A DNA stretch of 64,000 nucleotides. Source: Cribrihabitans_A pelagius (GTDB taxonomy: Bacteria > Pseudomonadota > Alphaproteobacteria > Rhodobacterales > Rhodobacteraceae). The first letter of the stretch is position 1. Every line of letters begins with the position of its first letter. Both the position numbers and the translations under genes were made by a program. The notes beneath the pieces are model-generated. The model saw only the letters and a list, made by a program, of their open reading frames with translations, made no database searches and was not told where the DNA came from. The stretch spans positions 62,001-126,000 of the forward strand of contig NZ_JBMERR010000002.1 of NCBI RefSeq assembly GCF_048820915.1, in the 5' to 3' direction. Shown one piece after another: positions 44,367 to 51,548 of this stretch.

Positions 44367-45175
44367 CAGGCTTCCTTCAGGTCCACAGCCGGAGCGTGGG
44401 CGATGAAGAAGGGGTTCGCATAACCTTCCTTGCCGTAAACCAGGGGGGAATGATCGTCGAACCGGACCACCTTGCCGCCCGCGCCCGCCAGCACCGCATG
44501 GCCTGCGGCGGTGTCCCACTCCATGGTGCGGCCGACACGCGGGTAGAGATCCGCCTCGCCCGTGGCCACCAGGCAGAACTTCAGCGAGGAGCCCGCGCTC
44601 TTCATGTCCTTCACGCTGTACTTGCCGATGTAATCATCGGTGGCCTGGTCGCGGTGCGATTTCGACGCCACAACCATCAGCGCGGCATTGTCGCTCCCGG
44701 CCACCCGGATCGGGCGGGTCTCACCGGTGGTTTCGGGGTCGAAGGCGCCGGTTTCCTCCACCGAGGTGCCATCGGCGAGCGTGTAGAACATCCGCTCCTT
44801 CGCCGGCGCATAGACGACACCGCGGGTGGGGGTGCCGCTTTCGACCAGTGCGATGTTCACGGTGAAATCGCCGCGGCGGTGGATGAATTCCTTGGTGCCG
44901 TCCAGCGGGTCGACGATCAGGAAGGTATCGCCGCGTTCCTTGTGCGAAGCCGCCTGTTCCTCGGTCACCAGCATCATCTCCGGGAACGCCGCCCGCAGCC
45001 CGGCCGAGATCAGCGCATCCGCCGCCTCATCTGCCGCAGTGACCGGGCTTTCGTCCGATTTCACCTTCACGCCAAAATCCTCGGAGTTGTAGATCTCCAT
45101 GATCACCTCGCCCGCCTCGATGGCAAGACGGCGGATCACGGGCACCAGCTCTTCATATGTCACGCTATTCGGCAC
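44366..45175 (-). CDS. cysQ: 3'(2'),5'-bisphosphate nucleotidase CysQ
   Basis: CysQ hydrolyses PAP, the by-product of PAPS-dependent sulfation, to AMP. The 269-residue protein is an inositol-phosphatase-fold member with metal-binding residues in VTEEQ, the DPLDGTKEFI motif at about 87-96 and the late motif EWDTAAGHAVLAGAGG. It leads the kdsB gene (TGATG overlap). In this locus a sulfotransferase lies downstream, which would release PAP, giving CysQ a direct partner. CysQ also serves cysteine synthesis, so the link is inference. Confidence 0.94.
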   Translation of the reverse strand: MPNSVTYEELVPVIRRLAIEAGEVIMEIYNSEDFGVKVKSDESPVTAADEAADALISAGLRAAFPEMMLVTEEQAASHKERGDTFLIVDPLDGTKEFIHRRGDFTVNIALVESGTPTRGVVYAPAKERMFYTLADGTSVEETGAFDPETTGETRPIRVAGSDNAALMVVASKSHRDQATDDYIGKYSVKDMKSAGSSLKFCLVATGEADLYPRVGRTMEWDTAAGHAVLAGAGGKVVRFDDHSPLVYGKEGYANPFFIAHAPAVDLKEA

Positions 45176-45311
45176 GGTGGCTCTCCCTCAACCGGGTTTA
45201 ATTGAATATTTGCCTGTGCACCCTTATGCTGCCCTGGCGGCCAAACGGCAAGAAGCCGCAACGCCCCGAGCAGAGATCACCCGAGCAGAGTTCACAGGCC
45301 CCGCAGCTTTC

Positions 45312-46133
45312 ATGTTCCAGCCCCGCCCCCAGCCTTCGCGCCTCTCCGGCCTCCTGATGATGGGGGAAGTGGTGTTCCACGCGGTGGTGCGCAGCGTGCG
45401 CTCCAAGCACAACAACGCCTTTCTGGCGCTGGGGCTGAATCTCCTGCAGGCGGTGCTTTTCGTGATGGCCTTCTATGTGATGTTTGCGGTGCTGGGCATG
45501 CGCGGCTCCGCCATCCGCGGCGATTTCCTGCTCTACGTGATGTCGGGCATCTTCCTGTTCCTGATCCACACCAAGACGGTGAGCGCGGTGGCCGGCGCCG
45601 AAGGGCCGAGCAGCCCGATGATGCAGCATGCGCCGATGAACACCGTGGTGGCGATCCTCTCGGCGGCGATCGGGGCGCTTTACATCCAGGTGCTGTCGCT
45701 GTTCATCATTCTCTTCGTCTACCATGTCGCCTTCACCCCCCTTCATATCGAGGAACCGGCGGCGGCCTTCGGCATGGTGCTGCTGTCCTGGCTCACCGGC
45801 GCCGCGGTGGGGCTGGTGTTCCTGGTGCTGAAACCCTGGGCGCCGGGCATGGTGGGGATCCTCACGATGATCTACCAGCGCGCCAATATGATTGCCTCCG
45901 GCAAGATGTTCCTGGCCAACACGCTGCCCGGCTTCATGCTGGCGATGTTCGACTGGAACCCCCTGTTTCACTGCATCGACCAGGCGCGCGGATTTGTCTT
46001 CATCAACTACAATCCGCATTTCAGCTCCTGGCAGTATGCGGCCTGGGTGGCGCTGGTGCTCTTGATGATCGGCCTGATGGGCGAGTTCTACACCCGCCGC
46101 AATGTCTCCATCAGCTGGAGCGCCAAGCGCTAG
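45312..46133 (+). CDS. Polysaccharide-type ABC-2 transporter permease
   Basis: The 273-residue membrane protein resembles permeases of KpsM-like capsule or O-antigen exporters, with about six membrane segments (e.g. NLLQAVLFVMAFYVMFAVLG, about 45-64) and a typical end GLMGEFYTRRNVSISWSAKR. ATG 45312 is chosen because the protein then begins like ABC-2 permeases; its RBS is poor. No ATPase gene (KpsT type) lies beside it, which is unusual. It is divergent from cysQ-kdsB and may export the glycan made by the minus-strand cluster with an ATPase encoded elsewhere. Confidence 0.8.
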   Translation: MFQPRPQPSRLSGLLMMGEVVFHAVVRSVRSKHNNAFLALGLNLLQAVLFVMAFYVMFAVLGMRGSAIRGDFLLYVMSGIFLFLIHTKTVSAVAGAEGPSSPMMQHAPMNTVVAILSAAIGALYIQVLSLFIILFVYHVAFTPLHIEEPAAAFGMVLLSWLTGAAVGLVFLVLKPWAPGMVGILTMIYQRANMIASGKMFLANTLPGFMLAMFDWNPLFHCIDQARGFVFINYNPHFSSWQYAAWVALVLLMIGLMGEFYTRRNVSISWSAKR

Positions 46134-46142
46134 CGGGCGGGA

Positions 46143-46187
46143 CCGGAAAATTCCAATTTTCCGGCCAACAATCTTCCCAAGATTTTT
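46143..46187. terminator. Bidirectional terminator region between the ABC permease gene and alkB
   Basis: Two hairpins follow each other: CCGGAAAATT-CC-AATTTTCCGG (46143-46164) and AATCTT-CCC-AAGATT (46070s in the plus frame at 46170-46184), the latter followed by TTT. They separate two convergent genes. Confidence 0.6.
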
Positions 46188-46217
46188 GCCGCCGCCCCTG
46201 GCAGCCACCCCGCTGCC

Positions 46218-46820
46218 TCAGGTCACCACCCGCAGCGTCAGATTGATCCGCCCGCCCTTCGGCAGCAAGCGGGAGGACTTGAAGCGGATCCGGTCCACCC
46301 CGTGATAGGTGAGCCGCGCCGCGCCTCCCATCACCACCACATCCCCCGAGCTGAGCCAGAGCGATTCGGTCTTGCCCCCGCGGGTCCGGTTGCCGATGCG
46401 GAACAGCCCGTCGTCGCCCAGCGAGACCGAGACCACGGGAAAGGAGAAATCCGCCTCGTCCTTGTCCTGGTGCAGGCCCATCCGGGCGCCCTCGCCATAG
46501 TAGTTCAACAGGCAGCAATCGGGTTTCCGATCCAGCCCGGTCGCCTCGTCCCAGATCTCGAGCACCTCGGGCGGGATCGCAGGCCAATCCTGGCCGCCGG
46601 GGTGCTGCTCGGCATAGCGGTAGCCCGTGGCATCCGCATACCAGCCAAAGCGCCCGGCCGAGGTCATCCGCACCGACATCTGCCCGCCCCCCGGCACCCT
46701 GGGCGAAAACAGCGGCGCGGCCTTCAGGACTGGCCGCAGCGCCTTGATCAGGGCAGCCTGGCGGTCCGGGCCGAGGCAGCCCTTGTGTATCTCGAATCCG
46801 CGCACATTTAGAGCCGGCAT
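46218..46820 (-). CDS. alkB: AlkB-type alpha-ketoglutarate-dependent dioxygenase
   Basis: AlkB repairs 1-methyladenine and 3-methylcytosine in DNA and RNA by oxidative demethylation, using Fe(II) and 2-oxoglutarate. The 200-residue protein has NYYGEGARMGLHQDKDE (first His and Asp of the iron triad), the distal His in RLTYHGVDRI and the 2-oxoglutarate-binding Arg in RINLTLRVV. ATG 46820 is chosen over the preceding GTG. No Ada-type regulator is adjacent. Confidence 0.93.
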   Translation of the reverse strand: MPALNVRGFEIHKGCLGPDRQAALIKALRPVLKAAPLFSPRVPGGGQMSVRMTSAGRFGWYADATGYRYAEQHPGGQDWPAIPPEVLEIWDEATGLDRKPDCCLLNYYGEGARMGLHQDKDEADFSFPVVSVSLGDDGLFRIGNRTRGGKTESLWLSSGDVVVMGGAARLTYHGVDRIRFKSSRLLPKGGRINLTLRVVT

Positions 46821-46895
46821 CACCGTTCATCCGTTGTTAACTGCGCCCCGTGCAAAAAAGCGCATTGAATCGCGGCTGGCGGCTCAATCTGGCGG

Positions 46896-46924
46896 TTGCA
46901 GGGGCGTTTTCTGCTCCCTATATA
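46896..46924 (+). promoter_or_regulatory. Candidate dnaK promoter
   Basis: TTGCAG (46896-46901) and TATATA (46919-46924) are separated by 17 bp, about 110 bp upstream of dnaK. The -10 context CCCTATATA resembles alphaproteobacterial RpoH (heat-shock) promoters, whose -10 is CTATAT-like. Confidence 0.55.
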
Positions 46925-47032
46925 CGCCGGGACGCGGCGAGGTGCAGGCCAAACCGCAACAGGATCGGGGCCGGAATGCCACAACGGGTTCCCGCCTCGG
47001 GTAATCGCCTTGAAACGTAAGAGGGATCGAAA

Positions 47033-48958
47033 ATGAGCAAAGTTATCGGGATCGACCTGGGTACGACGAACTCGTGCGTAGCCATCATGGACGGCTCGCA
47101 GCCCCGCGTGATCGAAAACGCCGAGGGCGCGCGCACCACGCCGTCGATTGTCGCCTTCACCGAAGAAGAGCGCCTGGTCGGCCAGCCGGCAAAACGCCAG
47201 GCCGTGACCAACCCCAACAACACCATCTTTGGCGTCAAGCGCCTGATCGGCCGCCGCATCGACGATGCCGCCGTCACCAAGGACAAGAAGATGGTCCCGT
47301 TCTCCATCGTCGACGGCGGCAATGGCGACGCCTGGGTGGAAGCGCGCGGCGAGAAGTATTCGCCCTCGCAGATCTCCGCCTTCACCCTGGGCAAGATGAA
47401 GGAAACCGCGGAATCCTACCTGGGCGAGGAAGTCACCCAGGCGGTGATCACCGTGCCCGCCTACTTCAACGACGCCCAGCGTCAGGCCACCAAGGACGCG
47501 GGCAAGATCGCGGGCCTCGAAGTGCTGCGCATCATCAACGAGCCGACCGCGGCCGCGCTGGCCTATGGCCTCGACAAGCAGAACACCCACACCATCGCGG
47601 TCTATGACCTCGGCGGCGGCACCTTCGACGTCACCATCCTGGAAATCGACGACGGCCTGTTCGAAGTGAAGTCGACCAACGGCGACACCTTCCTGGGCGG
47701 CGAAGACTTCGACATGCGCATCGTGAACTACCTCGCCGAGGAGTTCAAAAAGGAAAACGGTGTCGATCTGTCCAAGGACAAGATGGCCCTGCAGCGCCTG
47801 AAGGAAGCTGCCGAGAAGGCCAAGATCGAACTGTCCTCCACCTCGCAGACCGAGATCAACCAGCCGTTCATCTCGATGGGTTCCGACGGCCAGCCGCTGC
47901 ACATGGTGATGAAGCTGACCCGCGCCAAGCTGGAAAGCCTGGTGGCCGACCTGATCAAGCGCTCGATGGACCCCTGCAAGGCGGCCCTGAAGGACGCAGG
48001 CCTCTCCGCTTCCGACGTGGACGAGGTGGTGCTGGTCGGCGGCATGACCCGGATGCCGAAAGTCATCGAACAGGTGACCAAGTTCTTCGGCAAGGAGCCG
48101 CACAAGGGCGTGAACCCGGATGAAGTGGTTGCCATGGGCGCTGCCATCCAGGCCGGCGTGCTGCAGGGCGACGTCAAGGACGTGGTGCTGCTCGACGTTA
48201 CCCCGCTGTCGCTCGGCATCGAAACCCTGGGCGGTGTCTTCACCCGCCTGATCGACCGCAACACCACCATTCCGACCAAGAAGAGCCAGGTGTTCTCGAC
48301 CGCGGAAGACAACCAGAACGCCGTGACCATCCGGGTGTTCCAGGGCGAGCGTGAAATGGCGGCCGACAACAAGATGCTCGGCCAGTTCAACCTGGAAGAC
48401 ATCCCGCCGGCCCCGCGCGGCATGCCGCAGATCGAAGTGACCTTCGACATCGACGCCAACGGCATCGTGTCGGTGGGCGCCAAGGACAAGGCGACCGGCA
48501 AGGAGCAGCAGATCACCATCCAGGCCTCCGGCGGCCTCTCCGACGACGACATCGAAAAGATGGTCAAGGACGCCGAAGCCAACGCCGAGGCGGACAAGGA
48601 ACGCCGCGAGCTGGTGGAAGCCAAGAACCAGGCCGAATCGCTCATACACTCGACAGAGAAGGCGGTCGAAGAGCACGGCGACAAGGTCGACCCCTCCACC
48701 GTCGAGGCGATCGAGCTGGCCGTGGCCGCGCTGAAGGACGATCTGGAGAACGAAAAAGTCAAGGCCGACAAGGTCAAGGCCGGCATCCAGAACGTGACCG
48801 AAGCCGCCATGAAGCTGGGTGAGGCGATCTACAAGTCCCAGGCCGAGGAAAGCGCCGGCGAGGACGAGCCGTCCGCAGCTGACGGCGCCGCTGCCGGCCC
48901 CGGTGACGACGACATCGTGGATGCTGAGTTCGAAGACCTGGACGACAGCAAGCGCTAA
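47033..48958 (+). CDS. dnaK: Molecular chaperone DnaK (Hsp70)
   Basis: DnaK binds exposed hydrophobic segments of client proteins in an ATP-dependent cycle with DnaJ and GrpE. The 641-residue protein has phosphate 1 motif IGIDLGTTNSCVA at residues 4-16, phosphate 2 AVYDLGGGTFDVTIL at about 190-204, the linker region VVLLDVTPLSLGIE at about 380-393, and a C-terminal acidic tail. RBS AGAGGGA precedes ATG 47033. A hairpin terminator separates it from dnaJ. Confidence 0.98.
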   Translation: MSKVIGIDLGTTNSCVAIMDGSQPRVIENAEGARTTPSIVAFTEEERLVGQPAKRQAVTNPNNTIFGVKRLIGRRIDDAAVTKDKKMVPFSIVDGGNGDAWVEARGEKYSPSQISAFTLGKMKETAESYLGEEVTQAVITVPAYFNDAQRQATKDAGKIAGLEVLRIINEPTAAALAYGLDKQNTHTIAVYDLGGGTFDVTILEIDDGLFEVKSTNGDTFLGGEDFDMRIVNYLAEEFKKENGVDLSKDKMALQRLKEAAEKAKIELSSTSQTEINQPFISMGSDGQPLHMVMKLTRAKLESLVADLIKRSMDPCKAALKDAGLSASDVDEVVLVGGMTRMPKVIEQVTKFFGKEPHKGVNPDEVVAMGAAIQAGVLQGDVKDVVLLDVTPLSLGIETLGGVFTRLIDRNTTIPTKKSQVFSTAEDNQNAVTIRVFQGEREMAADNKMLGQFNLEDIPPAPRGMPQIEVTFDIDANGIVSVGAKDKATGKEQQITIQASGGLSDDDIEKMVKDAEANAEADKERRELVEAKNQAESLIHSTEKAVEEHGDKVDPSTVEAIELAVAALKDDLENEKVKADKVKAGIQNVTEAAMKLGEAIYKSQAEESAGEDEPSAADGAAAGPGDDDIVDAEFEDLDDSKR

Positions 48959-48979
48959 CGCCTGAAGTCAGGCCGCAGC

Positions 48980-49013
48980 GGGCCGGTCCGAACTCCGGAC
49001 CGGCCCATTTTAT
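48980..49013 (+). terminator. Terminator/attenuator between dnaK and dnaJ
   Basis: GGGCCGGTCCG (48980-48990) and CGGACCGGCCC (48996-49006) form a perfect 11-bp stem with a 5-nt loop, followed by ATTTTAT. Because dnaJ follows on the same strand within 25 bp and no separate promoter is evident, this may lower dnaJ expression relative to dnaK. Confidence 0.8.
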
Positions 49014-49036
49014 GTTGAGGCTGATGGGGTTATCCG

Positions 49037-50197
49037 ATGTCAAAACGCGACTACTACGATATTCTGGGGGTGTCCAAGGGCGCCTCGGCCGACGAGATCA
49101 AGAAGGCCTACCGCAAGAAGGCCAAGGAACTGCACCCGGACCGGAACAAGGACAATCCGGAATCGGAGGCGCAGTTCAAGGAAGCCAACGAGGCCTATGA
49201 GGTCCTGAAGGACGGCGACAAGAAAGCCGCCTATGACCGCTTTGGCCATGCTGCCTTCGAAAACGGCATGGGCGGCGCCCGCGGCGGGGGCGGCGGCGCC
49301 CAGGGTTTTGGCGGCGGAGATTTCTCCTCCGCCTTCTCCGATGTCTTCGACGATCTGTTCGGCGATTTCATGGGCGGCCGCGGCGGCGGCGGCGGGCGCC
49401 AGCGCGCCGCACGCGGGGCCGACCTGCGCTACAACCTCCGCGTCACGCTGGAGGAAGCCTTCTCGGGCCTGCACAAGACGATTCGCGTGCCCACCTCCGT
49501 GGCCTGCGGCTCCTGCGAGGGCACCGGCGCCGAAGGCGGGGTCGAGCCGACCACCTGCCCGACTTGCTCCGGCATGGGCAAGGTGCGCGCGCAGCAGGGT
49601 TTCTTCACCGTCGAACGCACCTGCCCGACCTGCTCGGGCCTGGGCCAGATCATCAAGAATCCCTGCAAGACCTGTCACGGCCACGGCCGCGTCGAGAAGG
49701 ACCGCTCGCTGTCGGTGAACATCCCCGCCGGGGTGGAAACCGGCACCCGCATCCGTCTTGCCGGCGAAGGCGAAGCGGGTCTGCGCGGCGGGCCTCCGGG
49801 CGATCTCTACATCTTTGTCGAGGTGGCGGCGCACAAGCTGTTCGAACGCGACGGCAACAACCTTTACTGCCGGGTGCCGGTGAGCATGGCCAAGGCCGCG
49901 CTTGGCGGCGCCATCGAGGTGCCGACAATCGACGGCGGCCGCGGCCGGGTGCAGATCCCCGAGGGCAGCCAGTCCGGCCGTCAGATGCGGTTGCGCGGCA
50001 AGGGCATGCCCGCCCTGCGCGGCGGCGGACCGGGCGATATGTTCATCGAGCTTGCGGTTGAAACACCGATGAGCCTCACCGCGCGCCAGAAGGAGCTTCT
50101 GCGCGAGTTCGAGGATATCTCGGAAGACGCCACCAACCCCGAATCGCGCAGCTTCTTCTCCTCGGTGAAGAGCTTCTGGGACGGCATGAAGGGGTGA
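49037..50197 (+). CDS. dnaJ: Molecular chaperone DnaJ (Hsp40)
   Basis: DnaJ delivers clients to DnaK and stimulates its ATPase. The 386-residue protein is a type I J protein: J domain with His33-Pro34-Asp35, Gly/Phe-rich linker (GGARGGGGGAQGFGGGDFSS), four zinc repeats (CGSCEGTGA, CPTCSGMGK, CPTCSGLGQ, CKTCHGHGR) and C-terminal peptide-binding domains. It starts at ATG 49037 with a weak RBS. Confidence 0.98.
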   Translation: MSKRDYYDILGVSKGASADEIKKAYRKKAKELHPDRNKDNPESEAQFKEANEAYEVLKDGDKKAAYDRFGHAAFENGMGGARGGGGGAQGFGGGDFSSAFSDVFDDLFGDFMGGRGGGGGRQRAARGADLRYNLRVTLEEAFSGLHKTIRVPTSVACGSCEGTGAEGGVEPTTCPTCSGMGKVRAQQGFFTVERTCPTCSGLGQIIKNPCKTCHGHGRVEKDRSLSVNIPAGVETGTRIRLAGEGEAGLRGGPPGDLYIFVEVAAHKLFERDGNNLYCRVPVSMAKAALGGAIEVPTIDGGRGRVQIPEGSQSGRQMRLRGKGMPALRGGGPGDMFIELAVETPMSLTARQKELLREFEDISEDATNPESRSFFSSVKSFWDGMKG

Positions 50198-50280
50198 GCA
50201 GGCTTCCTGGAAGAGTTCCGGGGAAGCATTTCGCTTGCGAACAGGCGCAGCCCCGGCCTCTCCCAGCGGGCAACTGAGTA

Positions 50281-50311
50281 AAAAGCGCCCCAAGGGGCGC
50301 TTTTCCTTTTT
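50281..50311 (+). terminator. Intrinsic terminator after dnaJ
   Basis: AAAAGCGCCCC (50281-50291) pairs with GGGGCGCTTTT (50294-50304), followed by CCTTTTT. It lies 84 bp beyond the dnaJ stop codon and could act on both strands. Confidence 0.88.
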
Positions 50312-50405
50312 CCAGCCCGGAAACGTGCCGAAGGCGCCGGCTCCGCTTGACCGTTTCCGCTTGGGTTCGGGAATTCCAGGAAAAGAGCCGATGCCGCTTC
50401 CAACG

Positions 50406-50433
50406 GTGCACAGAAGGTGCACAAGGGGTGCAC
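50406..50433. promoter_or_regulatory. Phased GTGCAC array upstream of radC
   Basis: GTGCAC occurs at 50406, 50417 and 50428, exactly 11 bp apart, with unrelated 5-bp spacers (AGAAG, AAGGG); one more period along the in-phase hexamer is GCACCC, a poor match. The array ends 101 bp upstream of the radC start. The same hexamer and period occur at 19462-19489. Confidence 0.6.
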
Positions 50434-50534
50434 GCATCGCACCCGCTCGGCCCGGGATCGAAGAGCTCGCTTTTCACGCAGCCTTACCGCCCCGGTTAAC
50501 CGGCCGGAAACCATCCCGCAGCCACCCTGCCCGC

Positions 50535-51299
50535 ATGCCCAAGCCGCCTGCCTTCGAGGAAGCCACCCTGCCGCTGTTTCCCGACAGCAGCCCGGCCGCG
50601 CCAGCGCTCCCCGCGAACGGCCGCCTGCCCTCCTACATCCGCGACCACCGCACCCGCCTGCGCAGCCGTTTCATGCAGGGCGGTGCCGCCGCGGTGCCGG
50701 ACTACGAGCTGTTGGAACTGGTCCTCTTCCGCTCCATCCCGCGCCAGGACGTAAAACCGATCGCCCGGCAACTGATTGATGTCTTTGGCGATTTCAACCG
50801 CGTGATCACCGCGCCGCCGGAACGTCTGGCGCAGGTGAAGGGCATCGGCACCGCGGTAATCACCGATCTCAAGGTGCTGGAGGCCGCCGCCCATCGCATG
50901 GCCCGCGCGCGCATCATGCAGCGGCAGGTGATCTCCAGCTGGGACGCGCTTCTGGATTATTGCCACACCACCATGGCGCACCGCGAGACGGAGCAGTTCC
51001 GCATCCTGTTCCTCGACCGCAAGAACGTGCTGATCGCCGACGAGGAACAGGCCCGCGGCACCGTCGATCACGTTCCCGTCTACCCGCGCGAGGTCGCCAA
51101 ACGCGCCCTTGAGCTGAACGCCAGCGCATTGATTCTTGTGCATAATCACCCCTCCGGAGACCCCACACCTTCGGCCAGCGACATCTCGATGACCGAGCAA
51201 GTGCAGACCGCCCTCACGGCCCTCGGGATCGTGCTGCACGACCATCTCATCATCGGAAAGTCAACCGAGCTGAGCTTCCGCTCCCAAGGCTACCTCTGA
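50535..51299 (+). CDS. radC: RadC-family JAB-domain protein
   Basis: The 254-residue protein has an N-terminal helix-hairpin-helix-like region (about 45-115; LAQVKGIGTAVITDLKVLE) and a C-terminal JAB/MPN domain with the zinc motif LVHNHPSGDPTPSASD. RadC was named for a DNA repair phenotype later disputed; a metal-dependent hydrolase role is possible but unproven. ATG 50535 is chosen because upstream in-frame codons run into the terminator region. The RBS is weak. The phased GTGCAC array lies upstream. Confidence 0.9.
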   Translation: MPKPPAFEEATLPLFPDSSPAAPALPANGRLPSYIRDHRTRLRSRFMQGGAAAVPDYELLELVLFRSIPRQDVKPIARQLIDVFGDFNRVITAPPERLAQVKGIGTAVITDLKVLEAAAHRMARARIMQRQVISSWDALLDYCHTTMAHRETEQFRILFLDRKNVLIADEEQARGTVDHVPVYPREVAKRALELNASALILVHNHPSGDPTPSASDISMTEQVQTALTALGIVLHDHLIIGKSTELSFRSQGYL

Positions 51300-51327
51300 C
51301 CCCAGCCCGGCCCCGCTAAAGCGAACG

Positions 51328-51532
51328 CTCCCGCGCCCGCAGGTGCCCCGGCCGCGCCGGAACCCCTTGGCGGCGTTGGGCCGCGCAGCGCACCTTCGGT
51401 GCGCTGCATGCGCTGCCGCAACGAAAATCTTGCACACAGGCGACTCCCGCGGGACGCCCCGCCGCGCGCCAGCGCGGCGCCCGGCCCAACGGGCGCAGCC
51501 GCATCTGTGATGCGGCGCACGCCGGGCGGGAG
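51328..51532. repeat. Structured intergenic element, copy B
   Basis: It begins CTCCCGCGCCCGC and has the same order of blocks as copy A: left arm ending TTGGGCCGCGC, a centre that here forms the perfect 10-bp hairpin GCAGCGCACC-TTC-GGTGCGCTGC (51385-51407), the block GCGCCCGGCCCAACGGG, a hairpin GCCGCATC-TGT-GATGCGGC (51498-51516) and the end GCCGGGCGGGAG. It lies between the convergent radC and OmpA-fusion genes. Confidence 0.7.
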
Positions 51533-51548
51533 CCCTCCGCCGCAATAA

